A stretch of 64,000 nt of DNA, taken from the NCBI RefSeq assembly GCF_000960475.2, contig NZ_JZDQ02000031.1:1-64000 (forward strand), given 5' to 3'. The translations under genes and the position numbers were made by a program. The notes beneath the pieces are model-generated. The model was given only the letters and a program-made list of their open reading frames with translations. It had not been told where the DNA came from and searched no databases. How positions within the stretch are numbered: the first letter of the stretch is position 1; each line of letters begins with the position of its first letter. Origin of the DNA: Nocardioides luteus (GTDB lineage Bacteria; Actinomycetota; Actinomycetes; Propionibacteriales; Nocardioidaceae). Of this stretch, positions 8,999 through 17,685 are shown piece by piece.

Positions 8999-9982
8999 TC
9001 AGCCGCGGAAGGTTCGTCGGTACGCGGTGGGGGTGACGCCGAGGGCGGCGTGGAAGTGGAGGCGGAGCGACTGGGCGGTGCTGAGGCCGCAGCGGGCGGC
9101 GACCTGATCCATCGAGAGGTCGGTGGTCTCCAGGAGCGTGCGGGCGAGCTCGATGCGCTGACGCTGCAGCCAGCGGCCCGGGGAGTCGCCGGTCTCGTCG
9201 CGGAACCGCCTCGTGAAGGTACGCACCGACATCGAGACCTGGGCCGCCATCGTCTCCAGGGTGAGGGGCTGGTCGAGATGGTCGAGCGCCCAGGCGGTCG
9301 CGGCCGAGATGCCGGTGTCGCCCGGGACAGGTGCGTGGTGCCGGATGAACTGCGCCTGGCCGCCGTCGCGATGGGGAGGTACGACCGTTGCCCGGGCGAC
9401 GCGGTTGGCGACCGCGGCGCCGTGGTCGCGGCGTACGACGTGCAGGCAGAGGTCGACGCCGGAGGCCACGCCGGCGGAGGTGAGGATGTCGCCGTCGTCG
9501 ACGAAGAGTACGTCAGGGTCCAGCTTGACCTGCGGAAACAGTGTCCGGAAGTCGTCGGTGTGCGCCCAGTGGGTCGTCGCCGGGCGGCCGTCGAGGAGGC
9601 CCGCGGCGGCGAGCGCGAAAGCGCCGGTGCAGATCGACATGATCCGGGTGCCGGGCCGGATCATGTCGAGGGCTTCCTTCAGCGGTGCCGTCGGGACCCC
9701 GTCGGACACGGTCGGGTAGTCGCGGCCGAACTTCGGGATCACCACCGTGTCCGCGGTCGCCAGCGCCTCGGGCCCGTGCGGCGCGAGCACGACGATGTCC
9801 GAGTCGGACTGCACCGGTCCGGGGCCGTCGGTGGTGCAGGTGACGACCTCGTACAGCGGCCGGTCCTGGCTGTCGCGGGCCTTGCCGAAGATCCGGTGGG
9901 GGATGCCGGCCTCGAACGGGATGAACCCGTCCTGGATCAGCACCACGACCCGGTGAGGAGAAGGACCTCGTACGTCACCCAT
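8999..9982 (-). CDS. GlxA family transcriptional regulator (DJ-1/PfpI plus AraC-type HTH)
   Basis: 327-residue regulator. Residues about 10-185 form a DJ-1/PfpI-like sensor with the nucleophile-elbow motif SICTGAFALAAAGLLDG. Residues about 225-325 form an AraC-type double helix-turn-helix (TLETMAAQVSMSVRTFTRRF and AARCGLSTAQSLRLHF). The ligand is unknown; related GlxA proteins respond to small amides, arginine or formaldehyde-derived compounds. It is divergent from the MFS transporter at 10054 with 71 bp between, so that transporter is the most likely target. ATG start at 9980-9982. Confidence 0.9.
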   Translation of the reverse strand: MGDVRGPSPHRVVVLIQDGFIPFEAGIPHRIFGKARDSQDRPLYEVVTCTTDGPGPVQSDSDIVVLAPHGPEALATADTVVIPKFGRDYPTVSDGVPTAPLKEALDMIRPGTRIMSICTGAFALAAAGLLDGRPATTHWAHTDDFRTLFPQVKLDPDVLFVDDGDILTSAGVASGVDLCLHVVRRDHGAAVANRVARATVVPPHRDGGQAQFIRHHAPVPGDTGISAATAWALDHLDQPLTLETMAAQVSMSVRTFTRRFRDETGDSPGRWLQRQRIELARTLLETTDLSMDQVAARCGLSTAQSLRLHFHAALGVTPTAYRRTFRG

Positions 9983-10053
9983 GGCTGGATCTTATCGATA
10001 GATGTCAATCAGGCCACTGTCGGGAGCGGCGCGCACACGGAAGGATCACCCTC

Positions 10054-11382
10054 ATGACCCTTCGACAGGCTCAGGACAACGCCCAGACGACGACCCCGCC
10101 GCCTGCCGGCCGCATCTCCGCGCGCCGCCCGCGTATCCACCCCGCCTGGTGGGTGGCCGCCATCGCCTTCGTGACCATCGTCGGAGCCGCCGCCTTCACC
10201 GCCGCCCCGGGCCTGCTGGTCGGTCCGCTGCACGAGGAGTTCGGCTGGTCGCGGGGCACGATCGGGGCCGGGATCACGCTGCAGCTCGCGCTCTACGGCC
10301 TGACCGCGCCGTTCGCCGCCGCCCTGATGGACCGCTTCGGGATCCGTCCGGTGGTCGCCGTCGCGCTCACCATGATCACTCTCGGCTCGCTCGGCACCAT
10401 CTGGATGAGCGAGTCGTGGCAGTTCGTCCTCGGCTGGGGTGTCTTGGTCGGCGGTGGCAGCGGGTGCATGGCGCTCGCCTTCGGTGCCACCATCACCACG
10501 CGCTGGTTCGTCAGGCGCCAGGGTCTGGTCAGCGGTCTGCTGACCGCCGGCGGCGCCTCGGGGCAGCTCATCTTCCTGCCGGTGCTGGCGATCCTGATCG
10601 GGGAGTTCGGCTGGCGAGCCGCCTCGGTCACCATCGCCCTGGTCGCCGCCGCGGTCATCCCGTTCGTGCTGCTCCTGCTCCGCGACTACCCGGTCGACGT
10701 CGGCCTGGCCCCCTACGGCGCCTCCCAGATCGTGCCGCGGCCCGCGCCCGCGACCGGCGCCGCGCTACGGACCGTGCGTGTGCTCGGGACGGCGATGCGT
10801 ACGAAGGCCTTTTGGCTCCTCGCCGGCGCCTTCGCGATCTGCGGGATCACCACGAACGGGCTGATCAGGACCCACTTCGTACCCGCCGCGCACGACCACG
10901 GGATGGCCACCGTCGCGGCCGCCTCGCTGCTCGCCGTGATCGGCATCTTCGACGTCGCCGGGACGATCTTCTCCGGCTGGCTCACCGACCGGTTCAACCC
11001 GGTCGTCCTGCTCGGCGTCTACTACTCGCTCCGCGGCATCTCGCTGATCTTCCTGCCGATGCTGCTGGCGCCCGAGGTGCACATCCCGATGGTCTTCTTC
11101 ATCGTCTTCTACGGCCTCGACTGGGTCGCCACCGTGCCGCCCACCCTCGCGCTGTGCCGCGAGGTCTGGCCCGAGGACGCCCCGATCGTCTTCGGCTGGG
11201 TCCTCGCCTCCCACCAGGTCGGCGCCGGCCTGGTCGCCTGGGTCGGCGGCGTCGTCCGCGACGTCACCGGCTCCTACGACCTGGTCTGGTACGCCGCCGG
11301 CGCGCTCTGCGCTGCCGCCGCACTGATGTCGCTGGTGGTGCCGCGGAACCCCGTGGCGGAGACGCGGATGACTTCGGCCTGA
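10054..11382 (+). CDS. MFS transporter (OFA-like)
   Basis: 442-residue major facilitator with 12 predicted membrane helices. The inter-helix 2-3 loop reads DRFGIRPV and its counterpart in the second half reads SGWLTDRFNPVV. Overall it resembles oxalate/formate antiporter-like and monocarboxylate carriers. The ATG at 10054 has GGAAGGA upstream. The first dozen codons are a copy of a short dispersed motif (see repeat at 10058), so the N-terminal tail MTLRQAQDNAQ is probably repeat-derived and not functional. It is divergently paired with a GlxA-type regulator, suggesting substrate-induced expression. Confidence 0.9.
   Translation: MTLRQAQDNAQTTTPPPAGRISARRPRIHPAWWVAAIAFVTIVGAAAFTAAPGLLVGPLHEEFGWSRGTIGAGITLQLALYGLTAPFAAALMDRFGIRPVVAVALTMITLGSLGTIWMSESWQFVLGWGVLVGGGSGCMALAFGATITTRWFVRRQGLVSGLLTAGGASGQLIFLPVLAILIGEFGWRAASVTIALVAAAVIPFVLLLLRDYPVDVGLAPYGASQIVPRPAPATGAALRTVRVLGTAMRTKAFWLLAGAFAICGITTNGLIRTHFVPAAHDHGMATVAAASLLAVIGIFDVAGTIFSGWLTDRFNPVVLLGVYYSLRGISLIFLPMLLAPEVHIPMVFFIVFYGLDWVATVPPTLALCREVWPEDAPIVFGWVLASHQVGAGLVAWVGGVVRDVTGSYDLVWYAAGALCAAAALMSLVVPRNPVAETRMTSA
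10058..10076. repeat. Short dispersed repeat inside the MFS start region
   Basis: CCCTTCGACAGGCTCAGGA matches a short motif that I recall as recurring in many high-GC bacterial genomes. Here it begins four bases after the A of the MFS start codon and is in frame. Confidence 0.5.
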
Positions 11383-11400
11383 ATCAGCGGTACAGGACGA

Positions 11401-13242
11401 CTACGGCGCGTGGGAGACCACCATGTCGTTGGAGGTGTAGAGCCGTCCGAGGTAGGCATCGAGCTGTGTGACGACACCGCTGCTGGTGCTCGACAGGTGC
11501 ACGACTCCCTGGAAGGTCGCGCTGGTCTCTCCTGCGGGGATGATCACCTCGCTGGGCACCTTGAACGAGCTGGCTTCCGAGATGAGGGGAACCGGCGTGT
11601 CGACGGCGGAAACTCCGGTCAGCGTGACCGTGCCGGTGAAGGGTACGTCGCTGGTGGCCCTGTCCGGCAGCGTGATGGCCGCCAGCCCGGGCTGCAGGAC
11701 GATCGGGACGTCGTAGGTGTGTTCCGACGTGGTCAGGTGGAGCGTGACCGGCGTGGTCTCGGTGACCTCCGCGATGTCGAAGACGAGTCCGCCGGCGGTC
11801 TGGCCGGGTTGGAACACGGCCGGTTCGAACGTGAGCAGCGACGAGTCCGAGGACGCGGTGACTGTCACGCCGTCGGGGCCGGCAGGGCGCCCGATGTCGA
11901 TAAAGGACGCTGCCCGTCCACCGCCGTAGAAGGTCTGCTTGCTCAGTGCGATCGGGTCCCCGGGCCGGAAGTTCCGCTGGATGAGGACGGTGTCGGTTCG
12001 CTGCTGGCTCCCGAAGGTCGCGGTGACGCGTACCTCGGTGTCCTCGGGAGGCGCGGTGATGGTCTGGGTGGTCTGCGCGAAACTGTCGCCCTTGGCGACT
12101 GTCAGGCTCGAGGGGAGCGGGAGCAGCGGATCGCTCGACTCCAGCCGAACCACGGTGTCCGCGACCGCTGCCAGTCCCAGCTTGACCCGCGCACCTACGT
12201 TCCGTGTTCCGTTGTCATCCATCCACGTGCTCAAGGCGGTCGACTCGAGCCCCGGGTGCACCGACAACTCGAAGTTGTGCGCCCACCCTCCCAGGTCGGG
12301 GCCAACGCTCAGAAGCGACTCGATGAGATTGCCCGGGGTGTCGACGCTGGTGCCATCGGCAACGGTCACCGGAACGCCGAGGCTCGCCTTGCCTGCAGGA
12401 ACGAGAACCCGGCTCGGCACCTTGACGTGCGAGTTGCTGCTGCCCAGATAGACGTAGCGCGAGATGTCGAGCGCGCACGGCTGCTTGAGCGTGACCGTGG
12501 TCGGCTTCGTGCCGGCATAGATCACGCTGGACGTCGCCCGTGAGGACGGCATGCACAGCTCGGGGTTCGCCGTCGCGACGAAGCTGTCCGACAGCCACCG
12601 AGTCGATCCGGCCTTGCGAACCTTCACCGTCGCGTTGAGCCGGTTGGTGCGCGCCCGCGCCGTCACCAGGAAGGTGGCGCTCGGCCGGTCCCTGAGGATC
12701 CAGATGTCTCCGGAGCTGTGTGCGATCGTCCCTTCGGTCGTCGAGACGACCAGGCGGATCGACTTGGTCGAGCGGCAGGCGAGCCGGGCAACGGCCTTGG
12801 TCGCGCTTCCGCTGACGATCGTGGTGGGGCTGACGGTCAGGCTGCTCAGCGGCGGACTCGCGCAGTACGCGTACCTGCGGGTGAGGGCGGTAGCAACCGT
12901 GCGACCGTTGTACGTCGCACTCACCGAGCCGCGGGTCGTGATCGCGGTGAGTCGGGTGCCCACCGTGAAAGTCCGGGTGCGATGCCCGCTCCTGACATAG
13001 ACCGAGGACGGTACGACGATCCCCGACGTCGCCTTCACCGCTACCAGCTTTCGGGTGCGGGGCACACACGAGAGCGTCACTGTCGCCGTGGTCGACCGAC
13101 CCGCCGTGACGGTGCTCCGTGCCACGGTGATCTTCGAGAGCTGCGGGCTGCTGCAGGCTGCGTTCGCGGGCGAGGCGGTGGTGCCGACCGGCAGGAGGAC
13201 GGCGACCACGAGAGCGATCAGGAGCGGCAGGCGACGCAACAC
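11401..13242 (-). CDS. Secreted beta-sandwich repeat protein, function unknown
   Basis: 613-residue exported protein with a clear signal peptide (LIALVVAVLLPVG core, cleavage near residue 29, ASPANA-A). The mature part is rich in Thr, Ser and Val and made of successive beta modules of about 90-100 residues. The first three each open with a Cys and carry a second Cys about 26 residues later. Several modules contain a VPSxVxVPAGxxSA-type strand typical of Ig-like bacterial surface repeats. No catalytic motif, sortase signal or C-terminal membrane anchor is seen. GTG start at 13240-13242. It may be a secreted adhesin-like or cell-envelope protein; this is an inference from architecture. Confidence 0.75.
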   Translation of the reverse strand: MLRRLPLLIALVVAVLLPVGTTASPANAACSSPQLSKITVARSTVTAGRSTTATVTLSCVPRTRKLVAVKATSGIVVPSSVYVRSGHRTRTFTVGTRLTAITTRGSVSATYNGRTVATALTRRYAYCASPPLSSLTVSPTTIVSGSATKAVARLACRSTKSIRLVVSTTEGTIAHSSGDIWILRDRPSATFLVTARARTNRLNATVKVRKAGSTRWLSDSFVATANPELCMPSSRATSSVIYAGTKPTTVTLKQPCALDISRYVYLGSSNSHVKVPSRVLVPAGKASLGVPVTVADGTSVDTPGNLIESLLSVGPDLGGWAHNFELSVHPGLESTALSTWMDDNGTRNVGARVKLGLAAVADTVVRLESSDPLLPLPSSLTVAKGDSFAQTTQTITAPPEDTEVRVTATFGSQQRTDTVLIQRNFRPGDPIALSKQTFYGGGRAASFIDIGRPAGPDGVTVTASSDSSLLTFEPAVFQPGQTAGGLVFDIAEVTETTPVTLHLTTSEHTYDVPIVLQPGLAAITLPDRATSDVPFTGTVTLTGVSAVDTPVPLISEASSFKVPSEVIIPAGETSATFQGVVHLSSTSSGVVTQLDAYLGRLYTSNDMVVSHAP

Positions 13243-13366
13243 GACGTACTTTCCGTTAGGCGCCGCGGGCTGCGGGCAGGCAGAGGAATCCTAAGCACCG
13301 GATGCGGACCGGGACATGGCCCGAACGGGCTACCCTTCGGCGGCCACCATCGCCTCGAAAAGCACC

Positions 13367-13394
13367 GTGACACGCCGAGGGTTCGGCGTGTCAC
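13367..13394 (-). terminator. regX3 terminator
   Basis: Perfect 12-bp stem (GTGACACGCCGA at 13367-13378, TCGGCGTGTCAC at 13383-13394) with a 4-nt loop, followed on the minus strand by a short T-run (GTGCTTTTCG). It lies 28 nt past the regX3 stop. Confidence 0.88.
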
Positions 13395-13421
13395 GAACGG
13401 ATCCGGGCGGCAGATGGCCGG

Positions 13422-14099
13422 TTACAGATCGAGCTTGTAGCCCAGCCCTCGCACGGTGACCAGGAACTTCGGCTCGGACGGGTCCGGCTCGAGCTTGGCG
13501 CGCAGGCGCTTGACGTGTACGTCGAGGGTCTTGGTGTCGCCGACGTAGTCGGAGCCCCAGACGCGGTCGATGAGCTGGCCGCGGGTCAGGACCCGGCCGG
13601 GGTTGCGCAGGAACATCTCGAGGAGCTCGAACTCTTTGAGCGGGAGGCGCTGCTCGTTGCCGTCGACGGTCACGACGTGGCGCTCGACGTCCATCCGGAC
13701 GGGTCCGGCCTCGAGGGTGGCGGGGGCGGTGTCGGGCTCGGTGCCGCGCCGGAGGACGGCGCGGATCCGGGCGACGAGCTCGCGCGGGGAGTAGGGCTTG
13801 GTGACGTAGTCGTCGGCGCCGAGCTCGAGCCCGACGACCTTGTCGACCTCGTCGTCCTTGGCGGTCACCATGATGACCGGGACGGACGAGGTGGCCCGGA
13901 TCTGCCGGCACACCTCGGTGCCGGAGAGACCGGGGAGCATCAGGTCGAGCAGCACGATGTCCGCGCCGTTGCGGTCGAATTCCTTCAGAGCGTCGGTGCC
14001 GTCCTCGGCGACGGCGACCTCGAAGCCCTCCTTGCGGAGCATGTAGGACAGCGCCTCGCTGTAGCTGGCTTCATCTTCGACGACGAGTACCCGGGTCAC
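13422..14099 (-). CDS. regX3: Response regulator RegX3 (PhoP-type phosphate response)
   Basis: 225-residue OmpR-class response regulator. The receiver domain has acidic residues EDE at 8-10, phosphoacceptor Asp52 and Lys101; the winged-helix DNA-binding domain covers about 125-225 (VKRLRAKLEPDP region). It is predicted to bind PHO-box repeats and control phosphate-starvation genes with SenX3. The GTG start at 14097-14099 has AAGGAGGA upstream and overlaps the senX3 stop by 4 nt. A strong terminator follows. Confidence 0.95.
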   Translation of the reverse strand: MTRVLVVEDEASYSEALSYMLRKEGFEVAVAEDGTDALKEFDRNGADIVLLDLMLPGLSGTEVCRQIRATSSVPVIMVTAKDDEVDKVVGLELGADDYVTKPYSPRELVARIRAVLRRGTEPDTAPATLEAGPVRMDVERHVVTVDGNEQRLPLKEFELLEMFLRNPGRVLTRGQLIDRVWGSDYVGDTKTLDVHVKRLRAKLEPDPSEPKFLVTVRGLGYKLDL

Positions 14100-15253
14100 G
14101 GGCGTTCCTCCTTGCTTGTGCCGGACTGCCCGGCAGTTGGTAGGTGCTGGGGCAGCGTGAGGGTGAAGGTGGAACCCTGACCCTCTTGCGACCAGACCTT
14201 GACCTCGCCACCGTGCGTGGCAGCGACGTGCTTGACGATCGAGAGGCCGAGCCCGGTGCCACCGGTGGAGCGGTGGCGCGCCGGGTCGACGCGGTAGAAG
14301 CGTTCGAAGATCCGGTCGATCTCCGTGGACGGGATGCCGATGCCCTGGTCGACCACCGAGATCTCCACGGAGCCGTCGGTCGCGCGGGTCGAGACGGTCA
14401 CGGTCGAGCCGGGGTCGGAGTACGCCACGGCGTTGGAGACCAGGTTGGTGACCGCGGTCGAGACCTGCTCGTCGTTGCCGAAGACGTGCAGCCCGGCGGT
14501 GCCGGCGCTGACCACGTTGATGCCCTTGGCGCTGGCGTCGACGGTCGAGCTGTCGATGGCAGCCGCGATGACCTTGTCGACGTCGACGGCCACCGGTGCC
14601 TCCAGGGGCTCGTCGCCCTGGAGCCGGGAGAGCTCGATGATCTGCTGGACGAGCTCGGTCAGGCGCTCGGACTCGGTGATCATCCGGTGCGAGAAGCGGC
14701 GTACGGCCTCGGGGTCGTCGGAGGCCTCGGTGACCGCATCGGCCAGGACCCTGATCGCGCCGACCGGAGTCTTGAGCTCGTGGCTGACGTTGGCGACGAA
14801 GTCGCGGCGTACGGCCTCGACGCGGCGCTCCCGGGTGCGGTCCTCGACCAGGGCGAGGGCCAGGCGCGTGCCGAGCGGGGCGACCCGGGCGGTGACGTGC
14901 CGCGAGGCCCCGTTGGCGCGCGAGATCACCAGCTCGGTCTCGCGGATCTGACCGTCACGACGCACGCCGTGGACGAGCTCGGTGAGCTCCGGCGAGACCA
15001 GCGAGGTGCCGCGCACCAGGCCCAGGGCGTACGCCGGGGCGCTGGCCTTGAGCACGGTGTCGTCCTCGTCCACGACGACCGCGCTGCTGCGCAGGACCGA
15101 GAGGACGGCGGCGACCTCGGAGGGAACCTTGGGCGGCTCGACCTCGGGAATCCGGTGCCGGGAACGCTCGCTCATCGCCCACGCAAGGACCGCCGCTCCG
15201 GCGACGACCGCGCCGAGGAGCGCAGCAAGAAAGGCCTGCGTCGTCGAGTCCAC
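14096..15253 (-). CDS. senX3: Sensor histidine kinase SenX3 (PhoR-type)
   Basis: 385-residue membrane kinase. A single N-terminal transmembrane helix spans about residues 7-27, followed by a PAS-like region, the dimerisation box VSHELKTP with His158, and an ATPase domain with N, G1 (DQGIGIP) and G2 (GGTGLGLSIV) boxes. A short acidic/basic tail ends in SKEERP. GTG start at 15251-15253. Phosphate signalling in SenX3 homologues runs through PhoU and the Pst transporter; here phoU is the divergent neighbour across a PHO box, the layout typical of actinobacteria. Confidence 0.94.
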   Translation of the reverse strand: MDSTTQAFLAALLGAVVAGAAVLAWAMSERSRHRIPEVEPPKVPSEVAAVLSVLRSSAVVVDEDDTVLKASAPAYALGLVRGTSLVSPELTELVHGVRRDGQIRETELVISRANGASRHVTARVAPLGTRLALALVEDRTRERRVEAVRRDFVANVSHELKTPVGAIRVLADAVTEASDDPEAVRRFSHRMITESERLTELVQQIIELSRLQGDEPLEAPVAVDVDKVIAAAIDSSTVDASAKGINVVSAGTAGLHVFGNDEQVSTAVTNLVSNAVAYSDPGSTVTVSTRATDGSVEISVVDQGIGIPSTEIDRIFERFYRVDPARHRSTGGTGLGLSIVKHVAATHGGEVKVWSQEGQGSTFTLTLPQHLPTAGQSGTSKEERP

Positions 15254-15313
15254 ACGATCAGGGTAAGCCCATCAAACACCCAAACTTCGCCTCTGGACGT
15301 CTCCGCGCCGAAC

Positions 15314-15335
15314 GTTCACCATCGGTTCACTCGGG
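15314..15335 (+). promoter_or_regulatory. PHO box between senX3 and phoU
   Basis: Two adjacent 11-bp direct repeats, GTTCACCATCG and GTTCACTCGGG, match the actinobacterial PHO-box pattern (GTTCA every 11 bp). This is the expected RegX3/PhoP site and suggests autoregulation of both divergent units. Confidence 0.88.
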
Positions 15336-15374
15336 ATGGAGATCCGTACATGTCGGGTGTCTAGGATCAGGTTC

Positions 15375-16025
15375 ATGCGTGCTGCTTTCCATGACGATCT
15401 CGATGCCATCTTCACCGATCTCACCAGTGTCTGTGAGCTGGTGAGCGTGGCAGTACGGGACGCCACCACCGCTCTTCTCGAGGCCCGCAACGACCTCGCC
15501 GAGCAGGTGATCGACAAGGATGCCGAGATCGACGACGCCCGCGAGCGCATCGAGGAGAACGCCCTCGAGCTGCTCGGCCTGCAGTCCCCGGTGGCCGGCG
15601 ACCTCCGTGTCGTCGTCGCCGCGCTGCGGATGATCTCCGACCTCGAGCGGATGGGCGACCTCTCCGTCCACGTCGCCAAGATCGCCCGGCTGCGTACGCC
15701 GAACAAGGCTGTTCCCGAGCTGGCTCAGCCGACCATCGCCAGGATGGCGGAGGTGGCCGAGCAGATGGTCGAGCGCACCTGCCAGATCCTGCGCGACCGC
15801 GATGTCGCCGCGGCCCAGGACCTGGTCGCCGACGACGACGAGATGGACCGGCTGCGGCGCAAGTCGTTCGCCGAGCTCCTGGGTCAGGACTGGACCCACG
15901 GCGTCGAGCCCGCCGTCGACGTGGCCCTCCTGGGTCGCTACTACGAGCGCATCGCCGACCACGCGGTCACGGTGGCCAACCGGGTCGTCTTCGTGGTGAC
16001 CGGCGAGGTCCCCGCCGACTCCTGA
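15375..16025 (+). CDS. phoU: Phosphate signalling complex protein PhoU
   Basis: 216-residue all-helical cytosolic protein with two PhoU three-helix repeats. Each contains the metal-binding E/DxxxD pattern (RMISDLERMGD and GRYYERIADHA). PhoU links the Pst transporter to the SenX3-type kinase and restrains signalling when phosphate is sufficient. ATG at 15375 is chosen because MRAAFHDDLDAI is the standard N-terminus; the frame extends 39 nt further upstream into the PHO box. It is divergent from senX3-regX3 and convergent with gpmA. Confidence 0.94.
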   Translation: MRAAFHDDLDAIFTDLTSVCELVSVAVRDATTALLEARNDLAEQVIDKDAEIDDARERIEENALELLGLQSPVAGDLRVVVAALRMISDLERMGDLSVHVAKIARLRTPNKAVPELAQPTIARMAEVAEQMVERTCQILRDRDVAAAQDLVADDDEMDRLRRKSFAELLGQDWTHGVEPAVDVALLGRYYERIADHAVTVANRVVFVVTGEVPADS

Positions 16026-16031
16026 GCCGGC

Positions 16032-16111
16032 CAGGGATACCCGGTCGACCGGGTATCCCTGGGCTTGACGGGCACTGAAACACCCGTCAAGCCCACGAAG
16101 TGCCCGTCAAG
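16032..16111. repeat. Repeat element D: 32-bp perfect palindrome plus inverted and direct units
   Basis: 16032-16063 is a perfect 16+16 palindrome with the core GGGATACCCGGTC. Next come CTTGACGGGCACT at 16065-16077 and two reverse copies at 16082-16091 and 16099-16111. Read on the minus strand, the order is unit, unit, inverted unit, palindrome. It fills the gap between the convergent phoU and gpmA genes and could terminate both. A relative with the same segment lengths is at 58518-58597. Confidence 0.9.
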
Positions 16112-16114
16112 TAC

Positions 16115-16855
16115 CTACTGCTTGCCCTGGTTGGCGACAGCCTCGGCCGCGGCGGCCGCAGCCTCGGGGTCGAGGTAGGTGCCGCCGGGAACGGTCGGCT
16201 TCAGCGACTCGTCGAGCTCGTAGACCAGCGGCTGGGCCGTCGGGATGTTGAGCTTGGCGATCTCGGTGTCGGAGATGTTGTCGAGGTGCTTGACCAGCGC
16301 ACGCAGGCTGTTGCCGTGAGCGGTGACCAGAACGGTCTTGCCGGTCTGGAGGTCGGGCACGATCGCCGACTCCCAGTAGGGGATCATCCGGGCGACGACG
16401 TCCTTGAGGCACTCGGTGGCGGGCACCTCGATGTCGGCGTAGCGCGGGTCGCCGGCCTGGGAGAACTCGGAGTCGGCCTCGATCGGCGGGGGCGGGACGT
16501 CATAGGAACGACGCCACAGCTGGAACTGCTCCTCGCCGAACTTCTTCAGCGTCTCGGACTTGTTCTTGCCCTGCAGCGCGCCGTAGTGGCGCTCGTTGAG
16601 GCGCCAGTCGCGCCGCACCGGGATCCAGTGGCGATCGGCGGTGTCGAGGGCGATGTTGGCGGTGTTGATCGCGCGGCGCAGCAGGCTGGTGTGGACCAGG
16701 TCGGGAAGGATCCCGGCCTCGGTGAGCAGCTTGCCGCCGTTGACAGCCTCGGCCCGGCCCTTGTCGGTCAGGTCGACGTCGACCCAGCCGGTGGACAGGT
16801 TGAGCGCGTTCCACTTGCTCTCGCCGTGGCGCAGGAGGACGAGCTTGTAGGTCAT
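16115..16855 (-). CDS. gpmA: 2,3-bisphosphoglycerate-dependent phosphoglycerate mutase
   Basis: 246-residue glycolytic enzyme interconverting 3- and 2-phosphoglycerate. It has the RHGESKWN phosphohistidine motif at the N-terminus, the GALQGKNK segment, and the second histidine in TAHGNSLRALVKH. Length and motifs match dPGM (Gpm1 of mycobacteria). The ATG at 16853-16855 overlaps the upstream lipoprotein stop (TGATG), so the two are probably co-translated. It lies near senX3-regX3, as gpm1 does in Mycobacterium tuberculosis. Confidence 0.95.
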   Translation of the reverse strand: MTYKLVLLRHGESKWNALNLSTGWVDVDLTDKGRAEAVNGGKLLTEAGILPDLVHTSLLRRAINTANIALDTADRHWIPVRRDWRLNERHYGALQGKNKSETLKKFGEEQFQLWRRSYDVPPPPIEADSEFSQAGDPRYADIEVPATECLKDVVARMIPYWESAIVPDLQTGKTVLVTAHGNSLRALVKHLDNISDTEIAKLNIPTAQPLVYELDESLKPTVPGGTYLDPEAAAAAAEAVANQGKQ

Positions 16856-17607
16856 CAGTGCTCTTCCTCGGCGCCGGGCAGGGCGGCCGCGGGGAACTCG
16901 CACGAGTAGGGGTCCTCGGAGACGGAGCCCGCGGACTCGGCGTGCGCCTCGGTCTCGGTGGCCTGCTCGCCCTCGGAGGCGGTGTCGGCCGGAAGCGTCG
17001 AGGCCTCCTCGCCGGTGGCCCCCTCGGCGCCCTCGGACGCCTGGGTCTCCGCGTTCTTGCCCTTCTTGCCGGGCTTCTCGGTCTCGCCGGCGGCGGCGAC
17101 GACGTCGGCGTACGGACCGCACTGGGTGACCACCGGGACGGAGATCGTCTTCTCCTCGCCCTCGGAGAAGGTGAAGGTCATCGGGATGCTGTCGCCCGGC
17201 TTGAAGTCGCCGGTGACCGCGATGCCACCGTTGGCCGGGTCGGCCAGGTTGATGATGCCGACGGTGGGCAGCTCGATCGGGGTGAACGACTCCGGCGTGA
17301 CCGTCTCGGTGGCATCGGCCGCCGTGGCGATCGAGGTGACCGACGGCATCTCCTTGCCGTGGACAGCCGGGTTGATCGCCGGGTCGAGCGAGAAGGTGCC
17401 GACCAGGACGCCGGAGCCTTCCTGAGCGGTCACGATGCGAGCCGCGTTGATCCGGATGGCACCGTCGAGCGTCGTGCCGCCGTGGCTGATCTCGTTGGGC
17501 CGGTCGGTCGCGTAGTCGAAGCTGTTGCAGGCGCTCAGCGCGGGCACACCGAGGGCCACGAGGGCGCCCACCATTGCGAGCCTCTTCTGCATAACCTTGG
17601 TCGTCAC
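16855..17607 (-). CDS. LpqE-like lipoprotein with acidic C-terminal tail
   Basis: About 250-residue exported lipoprotein. A hydrophobic signal ends in the lipobox LSAC, followed by a single beta-rich domain (roughly residues 30-165) and then a low-complexity acidic tail rich in Glu, Ala and Thr. The domain resembles LpqE of mycobacteria, and lpqE also lies next to carD there; the match is by pattern recall. The start is uncertain: GTG 17607 is used, with ATG 17592 five codons downstream. It is coupled to gpmA by stop/start overlap. The tail's many Glu residues might bind cations; speculative. Confidence 0.72.
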   Translation of the reverse strand: MTTKVMQKRLAMVGALVALGVPALSACNSFDYATDRPNEISHGGTTLDGAIRINAARIVTAQEGSGVLVGTFSLDPAINPAVHGKEMPSVTSIATAADATETVTPESFTPIELPTVGIINLADPANGGIAVTGDFKPGDSIPMTFTFSEGEEKTISVPVVTQCGPYADVVAAAGETEKPGKKGKNAETQASEGAEGATGEEASTLPADTASEGEQATETEAHAESAGSVSEDPYSCEFPAAALPGAEEEH

Positions 17608-17685
17608 GCGCGACACTCTATCCGCCCGATCCGGCGATATCGGAAAAGGGTCAGGCTCGCAGGTCAGGCACCGGTCCCGCACCGG

